Shown here in pieces: positions 18,501 to 27,679 of a stretch of 64,000 nt of DNA (position 1 is its first letter; every line of letters starts with the position of its first letter). The DNA comes from Streptomyces hundungensis (lineage in GTDB: Bacteria; Actinomycetota; Actinomycetes; Streptomycetales; Streptomycetaceae). The notes under the pieces were generated by a model that did no database searches, was not told the DNA's origin, and saw only the letters and a program-made list of their open reading frames with translations. Both the position numbers and the translations under genes were made by a program. Location of the stretch: NCBI RefSeq assembly GCF_003627815.1, contig NZ_CP032698.1, positions 124,001-188,000 of the forward strand, written 5' to 3'.

Positions 18501-18720
18501 AGTGCCCGGCCCCCGAACCCCGCCCGAGACGGGAACCGCCCGATCGGCGGGCGGCTCGGCCAGGTCGGCAACCTGAAAGCCGGTATCCCCGACGTCGCCC
18601 CAGAGGGCTGGATCCGGTGGGGTGCATCGCCACGCCATCCGGTCGTGCGGGTCGCACTGGGAGAGGCCGGTTGCCCTGTCGGCAAATGTCCAGGCGGGCT
18701 GCCCGGCAGCGCGGCACGGA

Positions 18721-19281
18721 TCAGCCGGATGCCGTCAGTGCCGCGCGCGCGGTGGTGAGGATCTCCTCGGAGAGCGGGGAACCGTTGGTGGCCCGGGCCA
18801 GGACGAGCGCACCAAGCATGGTGCACAGCCGGGTGATGCCGTCCTGGTCCTCAGTGGTGAGCCACTCGGCGAAGTCGCCCACGCCTTCGGTATAGATCCG
18901 GCGGGCTTCCTGGACTTCGTCCTCACGCGCCATGTCGGTGACGAGTGCGGCGACGGGACACCCGTCAGCCGGGCTGTCGCGGTGTCCAGGGGAGAGGTAG
19001 GCGTCGATCAGTGCCCGCTGGGCGGCGCCTCGCTGCCCGCCGTGCTGCTCGAGTCCGTCCTTGTGGTGCCGGGTGAGTTCGTCGAAGGCGTGGGCGGTGG
19101 CTTCGTCGATGAGCGCCTCTTTGGAGGCGAACTGCTTGTAGAAGCCGCCGTGGGTCAGTCCGGCCGCCTTCATGATGTCGGCGACGCTGGCGTGAGTCCC
19201 CTGTTCCCGGAACAGGCGAGACGCGGTTTCCACGACCCGTCGGCGGTTCTCCTCGGCCTGTGCCTGCGATACGCGCCCCAT
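18721..19281 (-). CDS. TetR-family regulator of divergent reductase operon
   Basis: A 186-residue TetR protein. The helix-turn-helix is at residues 14-55 ([36 protein letters not shown]). The ligand domain includes [13 protein letters not shown], common in the TetR_C/AcrR-like subgroup linked to oxidoreductase genes. An AGGAGGTGG ribosome site precedes ATG 19281. It is divergent from the SDR gene at 19400, with 118 bp between them, so it most likely represses that four-gene operon. Confidence 0.87.
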   Translation of the reverse strand: MGRVSQAQAEENRRRVVETASRLFREQGTHASVADIMKAAGLTHGGFYKQFASKEALIDEATAHAFDELTRHHKDGLEQHGGQRGAAQRALIDAYLSPGHRDSPADGCPVAALVTDMAREDEVQEARRIYTEGVGDFAEWLTTEDQDGITRLCTMLGALVLARATNGSPLSEEILTTARAALTASG

Positions 19282-19399
19282 CGGCCACCTCCTGCTTGGA
19301 TGTCGACTGGCATCTATCCTAGACCAGTGTTTAGATTGTGGCTGTAATCTAATTCGGGGCCGCCGGCAGCTCGCCGACGGCCGTAGCGCTGGAGTGGGC

Positions 19400-20092
19400 A
19401 TGGAACTGAAGGACGCGGTCGCGGTGGTCACCGGCGCCAACCGGGGGCTCGGACGGCATCTGGCCGCCCAGCTCGTGGAGCGTGGCGCGAAGGTGTACGC
19501 GGCGGCCCGGCGCCCCGAGACGGTCGACGTGCCGGGTGTCGTCCCGCTGCGGCTGGACGTCACGGACGAGGCCTCGGTGCAGGAGGCCGCCCGGATGGCG
19601 TCCGACGCGACACTGTTGATCAACAACGCGGGCGTCTCCACCGGCGCGGCACTCATCGGAGGCGACCTGGCCGAGGTGCGCCGGGAGATGGAGACCAACT
19701 TCTTCGGCCCGCTCGCCGCGACCCGCGCCTTCGCCCCCGTGATCGAGGGCAACGGCGGCGGCGCCGTGCTCAACGTCCTGTCCGTCCTGTCCTGGTTCCA
19801 CCCGGCCGCCCTCGGCTCCTACGCCGCGTCCAAGGCCGCCGCCTGGGCGCTGAGTGACGCGACCCGTGAGGAATTGGCACCGCGCGGGATCGCCGTCTCG
19901 GCTCTGCACGTCGGCTACATGGACACCGACATGGCCGCCGGCGTGCCCGCCGATCAGAAGGTCGCCGCCGCCGACGTCGCGGCCCAGGCCCTTCACGGCA
20001 TCGAGACCGGCCTGCCCGAGATCCTCGCGGACGAGGCCAGCCGGTACGTCAAGCAGAGCTTGTCCGCGGCACCCCAGCCGAACGCAGGCTGA
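19400..20092 (+). CDS. Short-chain dehydrogenase/reductase
   Basis: A 230-residue classical SDR. The nucleotide-binding motif TGANRGLG is at residues 11-18, NNAG near 76, and the active-site Tyr and Lys in SYAASKAA near 140. It should reduce a carbonyl or oxidise an alcohol with NAD(P)H; the substrate is not evident. ATG 19400 has GGAG nine bases upstream, while an in-frame GTG two codons earlier is less likely. It is the first gene of an operon with an aldo-keto reductase, a quinone-type oxidoreductase and a hydrolase. Confidence 0.88.
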   Translation: MELKDAVAVVTGANRGLGRHLAAQLVERGAKVYAAARRPETVDVPGVVPLRLDVTDEASVQEAARMASDATLLINNAGVSTGAALIGGDLAEVRREMETNFFGPLAATRAFAPVIEGNGGGAVLNVLSVLSWFHPAALGSYAASKAAAWALSDATREELAPRGIAVSALHVGYMDTDMAAGVPADQKVAAADVAAQALHGIETGLPEILADEASRYVKQSLSAAPQPNAG

Positions 20093-20144
20093 CGCCGCTC
20101 CCCCCGGCGCGACCATCTCCACACCCCTCAGACAAGGACATCTC

Positions 20145-21200
20145 ATGCGCTACACGACCTTCGGCCACCGGACCGGACTGCGCGTCTCCGAGTACGCGCT
20201 CGGCACCGCGAACTTCGGCACCGGCTGGGGCGCGGGCGCCGAGCCCGACGAGGCCCGGCGGATCTTCGACCGGTTCGCCGAGGCCGGCGGCACCTTTCTC
20301 GACAGCGCGGACGGCTACCAGTTCGGCGAGTCGGAGGAACTGACCGGAAAGCTGATCTCCGCCGACCGCGACCACTTCGTCCTGGCCACGAAGTTCGCCC
20401 TCGGCGCCGCCCCGCAGCCGGACATCTCCAAGACCGGCAACAGCCGCAAGAACCTGGTCGCCTCGGTCGAGGCCAGCCTGAAGCGCCTGGGCACCGACTA
20501 CATCGACCTGCTGTGGGTGCACTTCCCCGACGAGCTCACTCCGATGGAGGAACTCCTGCGCGGACTTGACGACCTGGTGAGCGCCGGCAAGATCCACCAC
20601 GCCGCGCTGTCCAACTTCCCCGCCTGGCGCGTCTCGCGCGCGGTCACCCTCGCGGACCTGAAGAACTGGGCCCCGATCGTGGGCATCCAGCACGAGTACA
20701 GCCTCGTCGAGCGCACCGCCGACCGTGAGCTCCTGCCCATGGCCGAGAGCCTCGGGCTCGGCGCGGCCCTGTGGTCCCCGCTCGGCGGCGGACTGCTCAC
20801 CGGCAAGTACCGCAGCTCCGCCGAGGGACGCCTGAGCGACCTGGGCACGGTCGTCCACACCGAGAGCACCGGCCAGAAGACCGCCGTCGTCGACACCGTC
20901 CTGGCCGTCGCCGAGGAGACCGGCGTGACACCCGCCCAGGTCGCGGTGGCGTGGGTGCGCGAGCGCGCCGCACGCTCCGTGGCCACGCTCGTCCCGATCA
21001 TCGGCCCGCGCAGTCTCTCCCAGCTCGACAGCTACCTCGGCGCCCTCGACGTCCAGCTGACCGACGAGCACTACACCCGTCTGGCCGAGGTCAGCGCGGT
21101 GCCGCTCGGCGTGCCCCACGAGGGGATCGCCGCCTCCCTGGACCGCCTCCAGGGAGGCGACGCCGACCACGTCACCGCCCCGGTCGTGCCGGTGGCCTGA
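20145..21200 (+). CDS. Aldo/keto reductase
   Basis: A 351-residue AKR enzyme of the NADPH-dependent barrel type. Catalytic residues appear in TFLDSADGYQFGESEE (Asp and Tyr), LATKFAL (Lys) and LLWVHFPDE (His). The C-terminal cofactor segment is TLVPIIGPRSLSQLDSYLGA. It starts 52 bp after the SDR gene, so the two are probably co-transcribed. It reduces aldehydes or ketones; no specific substrate can be named from sequence alone. Confidence 0.9.
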   Translation: MRYTTFGHRTGLRVSEYALGTANFGTGWGAGAEPDEARRIFDRFAEAGGTFLDSADGYQFGESEELTGKLISADRDHFVLATKFALGAAPQPDISKTGNSRKNLVASVEASLKRLGTDYIDLLWVHFPDELTPMEELLRGLDDLVSAGKIHHAALSNFPAWRVSRAVTLADLKNWAPIVGIQHEYSLVERTADRELLPMAESLGLGAALWSPLGGGLLTGKYRSSAEGRLSDLGTVVHTESTGQKTAVVDTVLAVAEETGVTPAQVAVAWVRERAARSVATLVPIIGPRSLSQLDSYLGALDVQLTDEHYTRLAEVSAVPLGVPHEGIAASLDRLQGGDADHVTAPVVPVA

Positions 21201-21333
21201 CAGGTGAACGCGGCCGAGGACGCGGTGCGCCCGCGCCGCACCCAGAAAGACAACACAAACTAGTTCGCTGGGACAAGCCCGGGCGAGCGGTGACCCCGAC
21301 CTTCCACGGACGGGACACGGAACGGAGACGAGG

Positions 21334-22338
21334 ATGAAGGCTTTCATGGTCGAGAAGTACGGCGACCAGGCCGGGATGCGCGCCGCCGAAGCGCCCGACC
21401 CCCAGGTGGGCGCCGACGACGTCCTGGTCAAGATCCACGCGGCGGGCGTCAACCCGCTGGACCTCAGGATCCGCAACGGAGACTTCAAGACGTTCCTGCC
21501 CTACCGCCTCCCGCTCATCCTGGGCAACGACCTCGCCGGGACGGTCGTCCGCGTCGGCCCGTCCGTCACCCGCTTCGCGGTGGGCGACGAGGTCTACGCC
21601 CGGCCCGACAAGGACCGCATCGGCACCTTCGCCGAACTCATCGCCGTCCACCAGGAGGATCTGGCGCCCATACCGGCCACCCTCACCATGACCGAGGCCG
21701 CCTCCCTGCCCCTGGTCGCCCTCACCGCATGGCAGGCACTGGTCGAGCGCGCCCGCGTGCAACCGGGCCAGAAGGTCCTCGTCCACGCGGGCGCCGGCGG
21801 CCTCGGCTCCATCGCCGTCCAGCTGGCGAAGGCGCTCGGCGCACACGTCGCCACCACCGTGAGCACCGCCAAGGTCGACCTGGCCAGGGACCTCGGCGCG
21901 GACGTCGTCATCGACTACCGCACCCAGGACTTCGAAGAGGTACTCAACGGCTACGACGTCGTCCTCGACAGCCTCGGCGGCGAGAACCTCGCCCAATCCC
22001 TGCGCGTACTCAAGCCCGGCGGCACGGCCATCAGCGTCGCGGGCCCGCCCGATCCCGCCTTCGCCCGCGAACTCGGCGCGAACCCGGTCCTCCGCCTGGC
22101 CATGACCGCCCTCAGTTCCAAGACCCGCCGCCAGGCCAAGCGCCTGGGCGTGACGTACTCCTTCCTGTTCATGAAGGCCAGCGGAGACCAACTGCGCGAA
22201 CTCACCCCTCTGATCGACACCGGGAAGGTCCGACCCGTCGTCGACCGCGCCTTCCCGTTCGACGAAACCCTCCAGGCCATGGAGTACGTCGAGAAGGGAC
22301 GCGCGAAGGCCGGGAAAGTCGTCGTCTCCATGACGTGA
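21334..22338 (+). CDS. NADP-dependent quinone-oxidoreductase-type enzyme
   Basis: A 334-residue zinc-free medium-chain reductase. The substrate domain begins MKAFMVEKYGDQAGMR, HAAGVNPLDLRIRNGDF follows near 40, and the Rossmann motif VLVHAGAGGLGSIAVQLAKA is near 150. The zinc-ligand cysteines of alcohol dehydrogenases are absent, which fits quinone reductases and enoyl reductases. It lies 133 bp after the AKR gene with a GGAGACGAGG ribosome site. It should serve the same stress or detoxification pathway as its neighbours. Confidence 0.88.
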   Translation: MKAFMVEKYGDQAGMRAAEAPDPQVGADDVLVKIHAAGVNPLDLRIRNGDFKTFLPYRLPLILGNDLAGTVVRVGPSVTRFAVGDEVYARPDKDRIGTFAELIAVHQEDLAPIPATLTMTEAASLPLVALTAWQALVERARVQPGQKVLVHAGAGGLGSIAVQLAKALGAHVATTVSTAKVDLARDLGADVVIDYRTQDFEEVLNGYDVVLDSLGGENLAQSLRVLKPGGTAISVAGPPDPAFARELGANPVLRLAMTALSSKTRRQAKRLGVTYSFLFMKASGDQLRELTPLIDTGKVRPVVDRAFPFDETLQAMEYVEKGRAKAGKVVVSMT

Positions 22339-22427
22339 GTGCGGGCACAGCCCAGCCGGACGCCGAGGCAGCCTGTCACAACGAGAAGCCCAACCCCTCA
22401 CCCCCCAGCGCACACCAGGACCCAGCC

Positions 22428-23297
22428 ATGAGCGCATCGTCCAGCTCCCCCACACCCACCCCGTCGTCGTACAAGAACGCGCCGACCCGCTCCGTGTCCG
22501 TACAGGGCATCAACTTCGCCTACCGGCAGCTCGGCCCGGACGACGGCGTACCGCTGATCCTCCTCAACCACCTGTCCGCGGTCCTGGACAACTGGGATCC
22601 ACGGGTCGTCGACAAACTGGCCGCCCGACGCCGCGTGATCACCTACGACAACCGGGGCGTCGGCGCGTCCGGCGGCTCCACACCCGACACCATCGAGGCG
22701 ATGGCCCGCGACACCGTGCTGTTCATCCGAGCCCTCGGGCTCGACCAGGTCGACCTGCTCGGCCTGTCGATGGGCGGCTTCATCGCCCAGGTCATCGCGG
22801 CACAGGAACCCGCCCTCGTACGCAAGCTCATCCTCGCGGGCACCGGCCCCGCCGGCGGACCCGGCATCGACAAGGTCACGTCCCTCACCGTCCAGGACAT
22901 GCTGAAGGCGACGCTGCGGCGCAAGGACCCGAAGCACTACCTCTTCTTCACCCAGACCGAGAGGGGCCAACGGGCGGCGCGCGAATTTCTGGCGCGGCTG
23001 AAGGAGCGCACGGACGACCGCGACAAGACGATCTCGGTGCAGTCGTTCCGCGCCCAGCTGAAGGCCATCAAACGCTGGGGCCGCACAGCACCGCAGGACC
23101 TGTCGCGCATCCAGCAGCCGGTCCTGGTGGCCAACGGCGAGAGCAACCGGATGGTCCCGAGCGAGAACACACTCGACCTGGCCGCGCGGCTACCCCGAGG
23201 TGAACTCGTCCCCCTCTACCCGGATGCCGGACATGGGGGCATCTTCCAGTACCACGACGCATTCGTCGCACGGGCTCTTGAGTTCCTGGAATCGTAG
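22428..23297 (+). CDS. Alpha/beta hydrolase
   Basis: A 289-residue alpha/beta-fold hydrolase. The nucleophile elbow is GLSMGG near residue 110, the oxyanion region LNHLSAVLDNWDP near 45, and the catalytic His is in DAGHGG near 267. In the usual acid position the sequence reads VANGESNRMVP, with Glu or Asn in place of the typical Asp. The Ala/Ser/Pro-rich start (MSASSSSPTPTPSS) is a low-complexity leader rather than a signal peptide. It is the last gene of the operon. Haloperoxidase-like or esterase activity is most likely. Confidence 0.85.
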   Translation: MSASSSSPTPTPSSYKNAPTRSVSVQGINFAYRQLGPDDGVPLILLNHLSAVLDNWDPRVVDKLAARRRVITYDNRGVGASGGSTPDTIEAMARDTVLFIRALGLDQVDLLGLSMGGFIAQVIAAQEPALVRKLILAGTGPAGGPGIDKVTSLTVQDMLKATLRRKDPKHYLFFTQTERGQRAAREFLARLKERTDDRDKTISVQSFRAQLKAIKRWGRTAPQDLSRIQQPVLVANGESNRMVPSENTLDLAARLPRGELVPLYPDAGHGGIFQYHDAFVARALEFLES

Positions 23298-23573
23298 CCA
23301 GACCGGGGCCCGACACCGATCCGCGCGGCCCCGTCAGGTTCACCGATGCGCGAGAGGCGCTGGCAGCGGACCCAACTCGTAACTCCCCCCGGTTTCTCAC
23401 AAACGTTGCTTTGCGCGAGCAAGATCAACAATCGATCGCCGGACCGGGCTGAAACGTTAGCGTGAGCCATTCGGAGCAGCCGAGCCCGTGAGCGGTGTCC
23501 GTGGCCCGCGGCCTGTGGTCAGATAGGCGATCAAAAAGGCTCTGGCCCATGTCCGAATCCAGGGAGAACATCA

Positions 23574-23850
23574 TGAGCGACGAACACGACGGAAACGCCG
23601 GACACGACCGCACGGCCGCACGGCCGCGGAGATTTTGGACCTCATGAGTGAAGATCAGCGCCAATGGCTGAGGGAGATCCCGCAAGACAGAGCAAATACC
23701 TACGTGCAGCAGGTGGCACAGCACATCAAGAAGCAGGGTCTGCTACTCGGGTCAGAAGCGGGAAAGCTCGCCGTCCGCACGTATATGGACATGGCGCAAC
23801 GGGCAGAATTGGACCTCAATGCCACGGAGGGGAAAAATACCTCTAAGATC
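23574..23850 (+). pseudogene. Truncated small gene cut by IS5-family element
   Basis: ATG 23574 (MSDEHDGNAGHDRTAAR) follows GGGAGAACATC. The frame is lost in a short GC repeat near 23620 and continues in another frame as AAEILDLMSEDQRQWLREI, then TYVQQVAQHIKKQGLLL. The coding sequence ends at the terminal repeat of the next element (from 23844), so the 3' end is lost. The family is unrecognised; the surviving part is helical and soluble. Confidence 0.5.
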
Positions 23851-24716
23851 TGTCCCGTAACTACTGGCCAGGGGTGAGATGATCTTGCTGTGTCTGGTGT
23901 GATCACGGCGTCGCAGCCCTCCTGGATAGGCCCGTTCAGCGGGTTGAGCCCGCGTCAGTTCGGCAAGCTGATCACTGCGCTCCGGCGGGAAGGTGCGGAT
24001 CCGGTGCGTAAGGGCCGGCCGTGGAGCCTGCCGCTGGAGGACCGCGTCCTGTTGGTCGCCGCCTACTGGCGGACGAACCTGACCCTGCGGCAGCTGGCGC
24101 CGCTCTTTGGGGTGTCGAAGTCCGCGGCCGATCGCATCATCGACCATCTCGGGCCGTCGCTCGCGCTCCAGCAACGCAAGCGGTTCCGCAAGGACACCGT
24201 GCTGATCGTGGACGGCACCCTGGTCCCCACCCGCGACCACAGCATCGCCGAGCAGTCCAAGAACTACCGATACTCCACCAACCACCAGGTCGTCATCGAC
24301 GCGGACACCCGGCTGGTCGTCGCGGTCGGCCGCCCGTTGCCCGGCAACCGCAACGACTGCAAGGCGTGGGAGCTGTCCGGTGCGAAGGCCGCCGTCGGCA
24401 GGACCACGGTCATCGCGGACGGCGGCTACCGGGGCACCGGCCTGGTCATTCCGCACCGCCGCGAACCCGGCCAGAGTGAACTGGAGCCATGGAAAGAGGA
24501 GCACAACTCCTCGCACCGCAAGGTCCGCGCCCGCGTCGAGCACGCCTTCGCCCGGATGAAGACCTGGAAGATCCTCCGCGACTGCCGCCTCAAAGGTGAC
24601 GGCGTCCACCACGCGATGCTCGGCATCGCCCGCCTGCACAACCTCACCCTCGCCGGGTGACGAAGAAACAAACAGGTCAGCGAGCACGCCGTGAATCATT
24701 TACGGGACAACTCTTA
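23844..24716 (+). mobile_element. IS5-family insertion sequence (second type)
   Basis: Imperfect inverted ends of about 17 bp (TAAGA, two variable bases, TGTCCCGTAA) lie at 23844-23860 and 24700-24716, and the inner ten bases are identical. One intact transposase lies between. The two bases TA next to each end could be the target duplication, but the boundary is ambiguous. It is a different element from the one at 6496. Confidence 0.75.
23890..24660 (+). CDS. IS5-family transposase
   Basis: A 256-residue DDE transposase. The N-terminal helix-turn-helix reads LTLRQLAPLFGVSKSAADRI. Catalytic blocks are VLIVDGTLVPTRDHS (first Asp), TTVIADGGYRGTGLVIP (second Asp) and VRARVEHAFARMKTWKIL (Glu). 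The GTG start at 23890 gives the full-length form. It appears intact and able to act on its own terminal repeats. Confidence 0.87.
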   Translation: MSGVITASQPSWIGPFSGLSPRQFGKLITALRREGADPVRKGRPWSLPLEDRVLLVAAYWRTNLTLRQLAPLFGVSKSAADRIIDHLGPSLALQQRKRFRKDTVLIVDGTLVPTRDHSIAEQSKNYRYSTNHQVVIDADTRLVVAVGRPLPGNRNDCKAWELSGAKAAVGRTTVIADGGYRGTGLVIPHRREPGQSELEPWKEEHNSSHRKVRARVEHAFARMKTWKILRDCRLKGDGVHHAMLGIARLHNLTLAG

Positions 24717-24769
24717 GGTGGTGAGGCCATTTTCCGCAGCCCCCATCCCCGGAGACGACCTGGGCGCGG

Positions 24770-24960
24770 GCTCACTGAGCTTCTTCAGCGCTGCCGCTCC
24801 AGCGTGAGGGTGGCCTTGGCGATTAACAAGAACTGGCGGATCCTCACCAAGCTCCGCACCAACCCCGCCCGCGCCACCCATCTCCTGCGCGCCCTGCTCG
24901 TCTTGACGAACCTCGAAGTTCAACCGCTGACGGACGATCTTCACCGTGGACTTCTGCCCA
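24770..24960 (+). pseudogene. Mosaic of IS5-type transposase fragments
   Basis: Bases 24775-24825 resemble the 6496 end of the first IS5-family element (CTTCAGCGCTGCCGCTCCAG compared with CTCCAGGGTGAGG-type sequence there). Immediately after, the plus strand reads KNWRILTKLRTNPARATHLL then RALLVLTNLEV, the tail of another IS5-type transposase. Two scraps in opposite orientation are thus joined. Neither can code for an active enzyme. Confidence 0.55.
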
Positions 24961-25031
24961 CAACCAGCATGAGCGCCCCAAGGACGGGTCGCACCAGCCC
25001 TTTGACCTGCGACTTCAAGTTGGCGGAGGCT

Positions 25032-25086
25032 CACTGCACTGCACTGCACCGCACAGCACCGCACCGCACCGCACCGCACCGCACCG
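25032..25086. repeat. Short tandem repeat, 5-bp unit
   Basis: About ten imperfect copies of the pentamer GCACC/GCACT stand in a row. No gene is disrupted. Such arrays vary by replication slippage and could be polymorphic between strains. Confidence 0.7.
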
Positions 25087-25509
25087 AGAAGGACGCCCGC
25101 AAACCGAAGGATCAGGCAGTGCCGGAGCCGGACCGGGGGATGAGTAAGCGTACTCAGGCGCGCCCTTCACAGGTACTGGCATGGTCCGACCCATGAGACA
25201 GATATGCGTCCCATCGGCGGCTCGGCTGCCGCGGCCCTGGTCCCGCAGGACGTCCCTCGGCACGGACCTACCGCCGGTCTTCTGCTCTGCATGATCGAGG
25301 TCGCGGTCTGCGTGGGGAAGCCCTTCGCCGACGGCATGGAGGTCTGGGCTGCCCAGGGCGATCAGACCCGTATCGACAAGTCGCATCTGGCTGACAGCAC
25401 CTGGCTCGGGGACTTCGCTACAGCGGCGGCTGCCACTGAGCCGACGCGCACCACACCAGAGCGGCCGGGCGCCGCTCGGTGCGAGCGCCGCGACCGACCA
25501 AGCCGCGGG
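25087..25509. other. No supported gene
   Basis: Frames are open on both strands (for example a plus frame with LCMIEVAVCVGKPFADGMEV near 25290), but none shows a recognisable family or a convincing start. The stretch precedes the 3' end of a minus-strand operon. I treat it as intergenic or decayed. Confidence 0.4.
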
Positions 25510-26223
25510 TCAGCACGTCGACGCCTCCTCCGGAGCGGCCAATTGCGTCAGGTGGTCGGCGAATCCCCCGCCCGCCCGTCCCTTGAGGCGGGCCGAGGTG
25601 AGCACCGGGCAGGCGTCGGTGGCGAGGACGCGGTGGCCTGCCTTGCGCAGGGCCCTGACCAGAGCGTGGTCCTCCCCGACGCCGAGGGGCGGGAAGCCGC
25701 CGACGGAGACGTACGCGTCGGCGGTGACGCCGAGATTGGCGCCGTGCACATGCGGGTGGTCCCAGGCGCCCTGGGACGGTCTGCTGCTCTCGTACCCCAC
25801 TTGATGCACGGGCGTGAGCGAAGAGGTGGGCGGCAGCGAGACGGTACCGACGACGGCTTCCCAGCCCTGCGCCGCCCGGGCCAGCTGATGGGCCAGCCAG
25901 TTCGGGGGGACCTCGCTGTCGGCGTCCGTGGTGGCGATCCACGCCGGAACGGCGGGCGCCCCCAGTTCGAGCAGTGCGTGGGCCACACCGGCGGCACGAG
26001 CGCGTCCCGGGTTGCGGCAGGACACGGTGACCACCGCGGCTCCAGCCTCCCGGGCACGGCGGGCGGTGCGGTCGCCGCACGAGTCGGCGACGACCACGGT
26101 CAGCCGCCGGACCGGTGGCAGGTCGGGATGTGCACCGGCGGTGCGCACCGCCCGAAGGGCGGCCGGCAGCAGGGCTTCCTCGTCGCACGCGGGGATGACG
26201 ACGGCGACGGCCTCGATCCTCAC
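25510..26223 (-). CDS. Family 2 glycosyltransferase
   Basis: A 237-residue GT-A fold enzyme. The nucleotide-sugar site starts AVVIPACDEEALLP, the metal-binding DxD appears in WIATTDADSEVPPNW near residue 85, and the acceptor loop GVGEDHALVRAL holds the ED motif. No membrane helices follow, so it is soluble. The GTG start overlaps the methyltransferase stop as GTGA (26220-26223), so translation is coupled. It is the last gene of a four-gene unit. The sugar donor is not predictable, but action on the product of the PIG-L and methyltransferase steps is likely. Confidence 0.85.
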   Translation of the reverse strand: MRIEAVAVVIPACDEEALLPAALRAVRTAGAHPDLPPVRRLTVVVADSCGDRTARRAREAGAAVVTVSCRNPGRARAAGVAHALLELGAPAVPAWIATTDADSEVPPNWLAHQLARAAQGWEAVVGTVSLPPTSSLTPVHQVGYESSRPSQGAWDHPHVHGANLGVTADAYVSVGGFPPLGVGEDHALVRALRKAGHRVLATDACPVLTSARLKGRAGGGFADHLTQLAAPEEASTC

Positions 26224-26912
26224 ACCAGCCCCTCCTGCTCGGCGGGCGTGGCGGGCCTGCCCCCGTCGGCCCGCAGGCGCTGGTGGATCTGCAGGACGAA
26301 GTCGTCCTCGCGATGGTCGGCCAGCAGGCGGACCCAGGGCAGCCCCGCCAGGATCTCGGCGATGTCGCTGCCCCTGCAGAGGTGTTCGTCGACGGGGTGG
26401 TTCCAGTGGACGGTGGCCAGGGTGCCGCCGGGTTCGAGGGCCGCGACCGTGTGGTCGAGCACGCTCTGGAGGGTCGCCGAGTCCAGGTAATAGAGCACTT
26501 CCGAGAGCACGATCAGGTCGAAGGTCCCCTCGGGCCACTGCGCGGGAACGGTCATCTGCCGCACCGTCACCTGCGGCAGGTCGCTGGTGCGCTGCTGAGC
26601 GGTGCGGACCGCGCCGGCGACCCGGTCGCAGGCCAGCACCGTGTCGCAGCGGGCGGCGAGGCGGCGCGTGAGTTCTCCGACGGAGCAGGCGGGTTCGAAG
26701 GCCCTGCGGTAGCGCTCCTGCGGCAGGGCCGCGACGGTCAGGTCGTACTTGCGCCGTTCGTACCAGCGCTCGGCCAGGTGCCAGGGGTCCGCGGCGCCGC
26801 GGTACATGTCGTCGAAGTACGACGCGGGGGTCGAGTCGCCGGTGTCGAAGGACGCGGCGGAGGTCGAGTCAGCGGTGTTGAAGGACGCGGCGGGGGTCGA
26901 GTCGGCGGTCAC
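26220..26912 (-). CDS. SAM-dependent methyltransferase (NodS-like), with repeated N-terminus
   Basis: A 230-residue class I methyltransferase. The SAM site reads AFEPACSVGELTRRLA near residue 78, with acidic VLACDRVAG at the next strand and post-motif FDLIVLSEVLYYL near 130. The pattern resembles NodS-type N-methyltransferases acting on deacetylated amino sugars, which fits the PIG-L deacetylase upstream. The first 36 residues are three near-identical blocks (TADSTPAASF type), a low-complexity leader the fold does not need. The GTG start at 26912 overlaps the deacetylase stop as GTGA. Confidence 0.82.
   Translation of the reverse strand: MTADSTPAASFNTADSTSAASFDTGDSTPASYFDDMYRGAADPWHLAERWYERRKYDLTVAALPQERYRRAFEPACSVGELTRRLAARCDTVLACDRVAGAVRTAQQRTSDLPQVTVRQMTVPAQWPEGTFDLIVLSEVLYYLDSATLQSVLDHTVAALEPGGTLATVHWNHPVDEHLCRGSDIAEILAGLPWVRLLADHREDDFVLQIHQRLRADGGRPATPAEQEGLV
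26815..26911. repeat. Three tandem repeats encoding methyltransferase leader
   Basis: Roughly 36-bp units encode TADSTPAASFN, TADSTSAASFD and TGDSTPASYFD. The last unit has diverged and runs into the conserved SYFDDMYRG start of the enzyme. In-frame repeats like this can expand or contract without breaking the gene. Confidence 0.7.
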
Positions 26913-27679
26913 GTGAAGAACACCTCGATGTCGCGCAGATGGTGGGCGAGTTCGTCGGGCGGCAGGATCGCCGCGTCGGACGCGTCCGGGCCCAACGGGT
27001 GGATCTGGGAGACGAAACGCTGAACTGCCCGGTGTTTGAGCTCCGCGATCCCCGGCGGCAGGCCGACCGAGACGGCACTGTCCCACGGCACGCGGGTGTC
27101 GTCCGGCCGGGCCCAGTGCCACATCCAGACCGGATAGGTCCAGCAGTCGACGGATGCGGCCCGCGCCGCGGCCCGCGCGGCCCGTCCGGCCGCCTCGTGG
27201 TCGCTGTGCACGTCACCGGCCCAGGGCGCCAGGCACAGCCGGCTTCCGTCGAGCAAGGGACGGAGCGCTGCCGCGACCTCGTCCTCGTGCCCGGCGACCC
27301 GGGTGTCGGCGACCTTGAGCCGGACCACCTCCGCGCTCGATGCCCCGAGGGCCGTCAGAGCCGCGCGCAGTTCTTCCGCCCGGATGGCGGCCAGTTCGGC
27401 GGGCGTGACACGGGTGCTGTGGGGGTGTGATGCCTCGCCGTCGGTGACCGACACGACGGTGAGCCGGGCGCCGGCGGCCGCCAGCAGCGCGATGGTGCCA
27501 CCCGCGCCGAGTACCTCGTCGTCCGGGTGGGCGGCAACGATCACGATCCGCCCACCGTCCGGCAGAATCGCTGCGGGGAGCCGGTCCAGCCGCCTCCAGG
27601 CCCGCCACACGGACTCAGGTGTTCCATTGGCCTGGATCGGATCGGCGGGCGCGGGCGGCCCGGGTTTGGTAGCGGTCAC
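26909..27679 (-). CDS. PIG-L family N-deacetylase
   Basis: A 256-residue zinc hydrolase of the PIG-L/LmbE type, which removes acetyl groups from N-acetyl amino sugars. The metal motif AAHPDDEVLG (His-Pro-Asp-Asp) is near residue 52. The downstream metal His and the base sit in APWAGDVHSDHEAAGRAA near 155. GTG at 27679 overlaps the upstream dehydrogenase stop as GTGA. In this cluster it probably deacetylates a sugar conjugate before N-methylation and glycosylation. Confidence 0.88.
   Translation of the reverse strand: MTATKPGPPAPADPIQANGTPESVWRAWRRLDRLPAAILPDGGRIVIVAAHPDDEVLGAGGTIALLAAAGARLTVVSVTDGEASHPHSTRVTPAELAAIRAEELRAALTALGASSAEVVRLKVADTRVAGHEDEVAAALRPLLDGSRLCLAPWAGDVHSDHEAAGRAARAAARAASVDCWTYPVWMWHWARPDDTRVPWDSAVSVGLPPGIAELKHRAVQRFVSQIHPLGPDASDAAILPPDELAHHLRDIEVFFT

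Noticed and set aside
18500..18758. Extra C-terminal domain on the Tn3 transposase
   Set aside because: The Tn3 homology ends with the normal family tail near 18500; the remaining open frame is basic and Pro-rich and probably just lacks a stop.
25204..26490. 428-codon plus-strand frame
   Set aside because: It runs across the glycosyltransferase and methyltransferase genes, which are well supported on the minus strand; only its first 80 codons lie in free sequence and they show no family.
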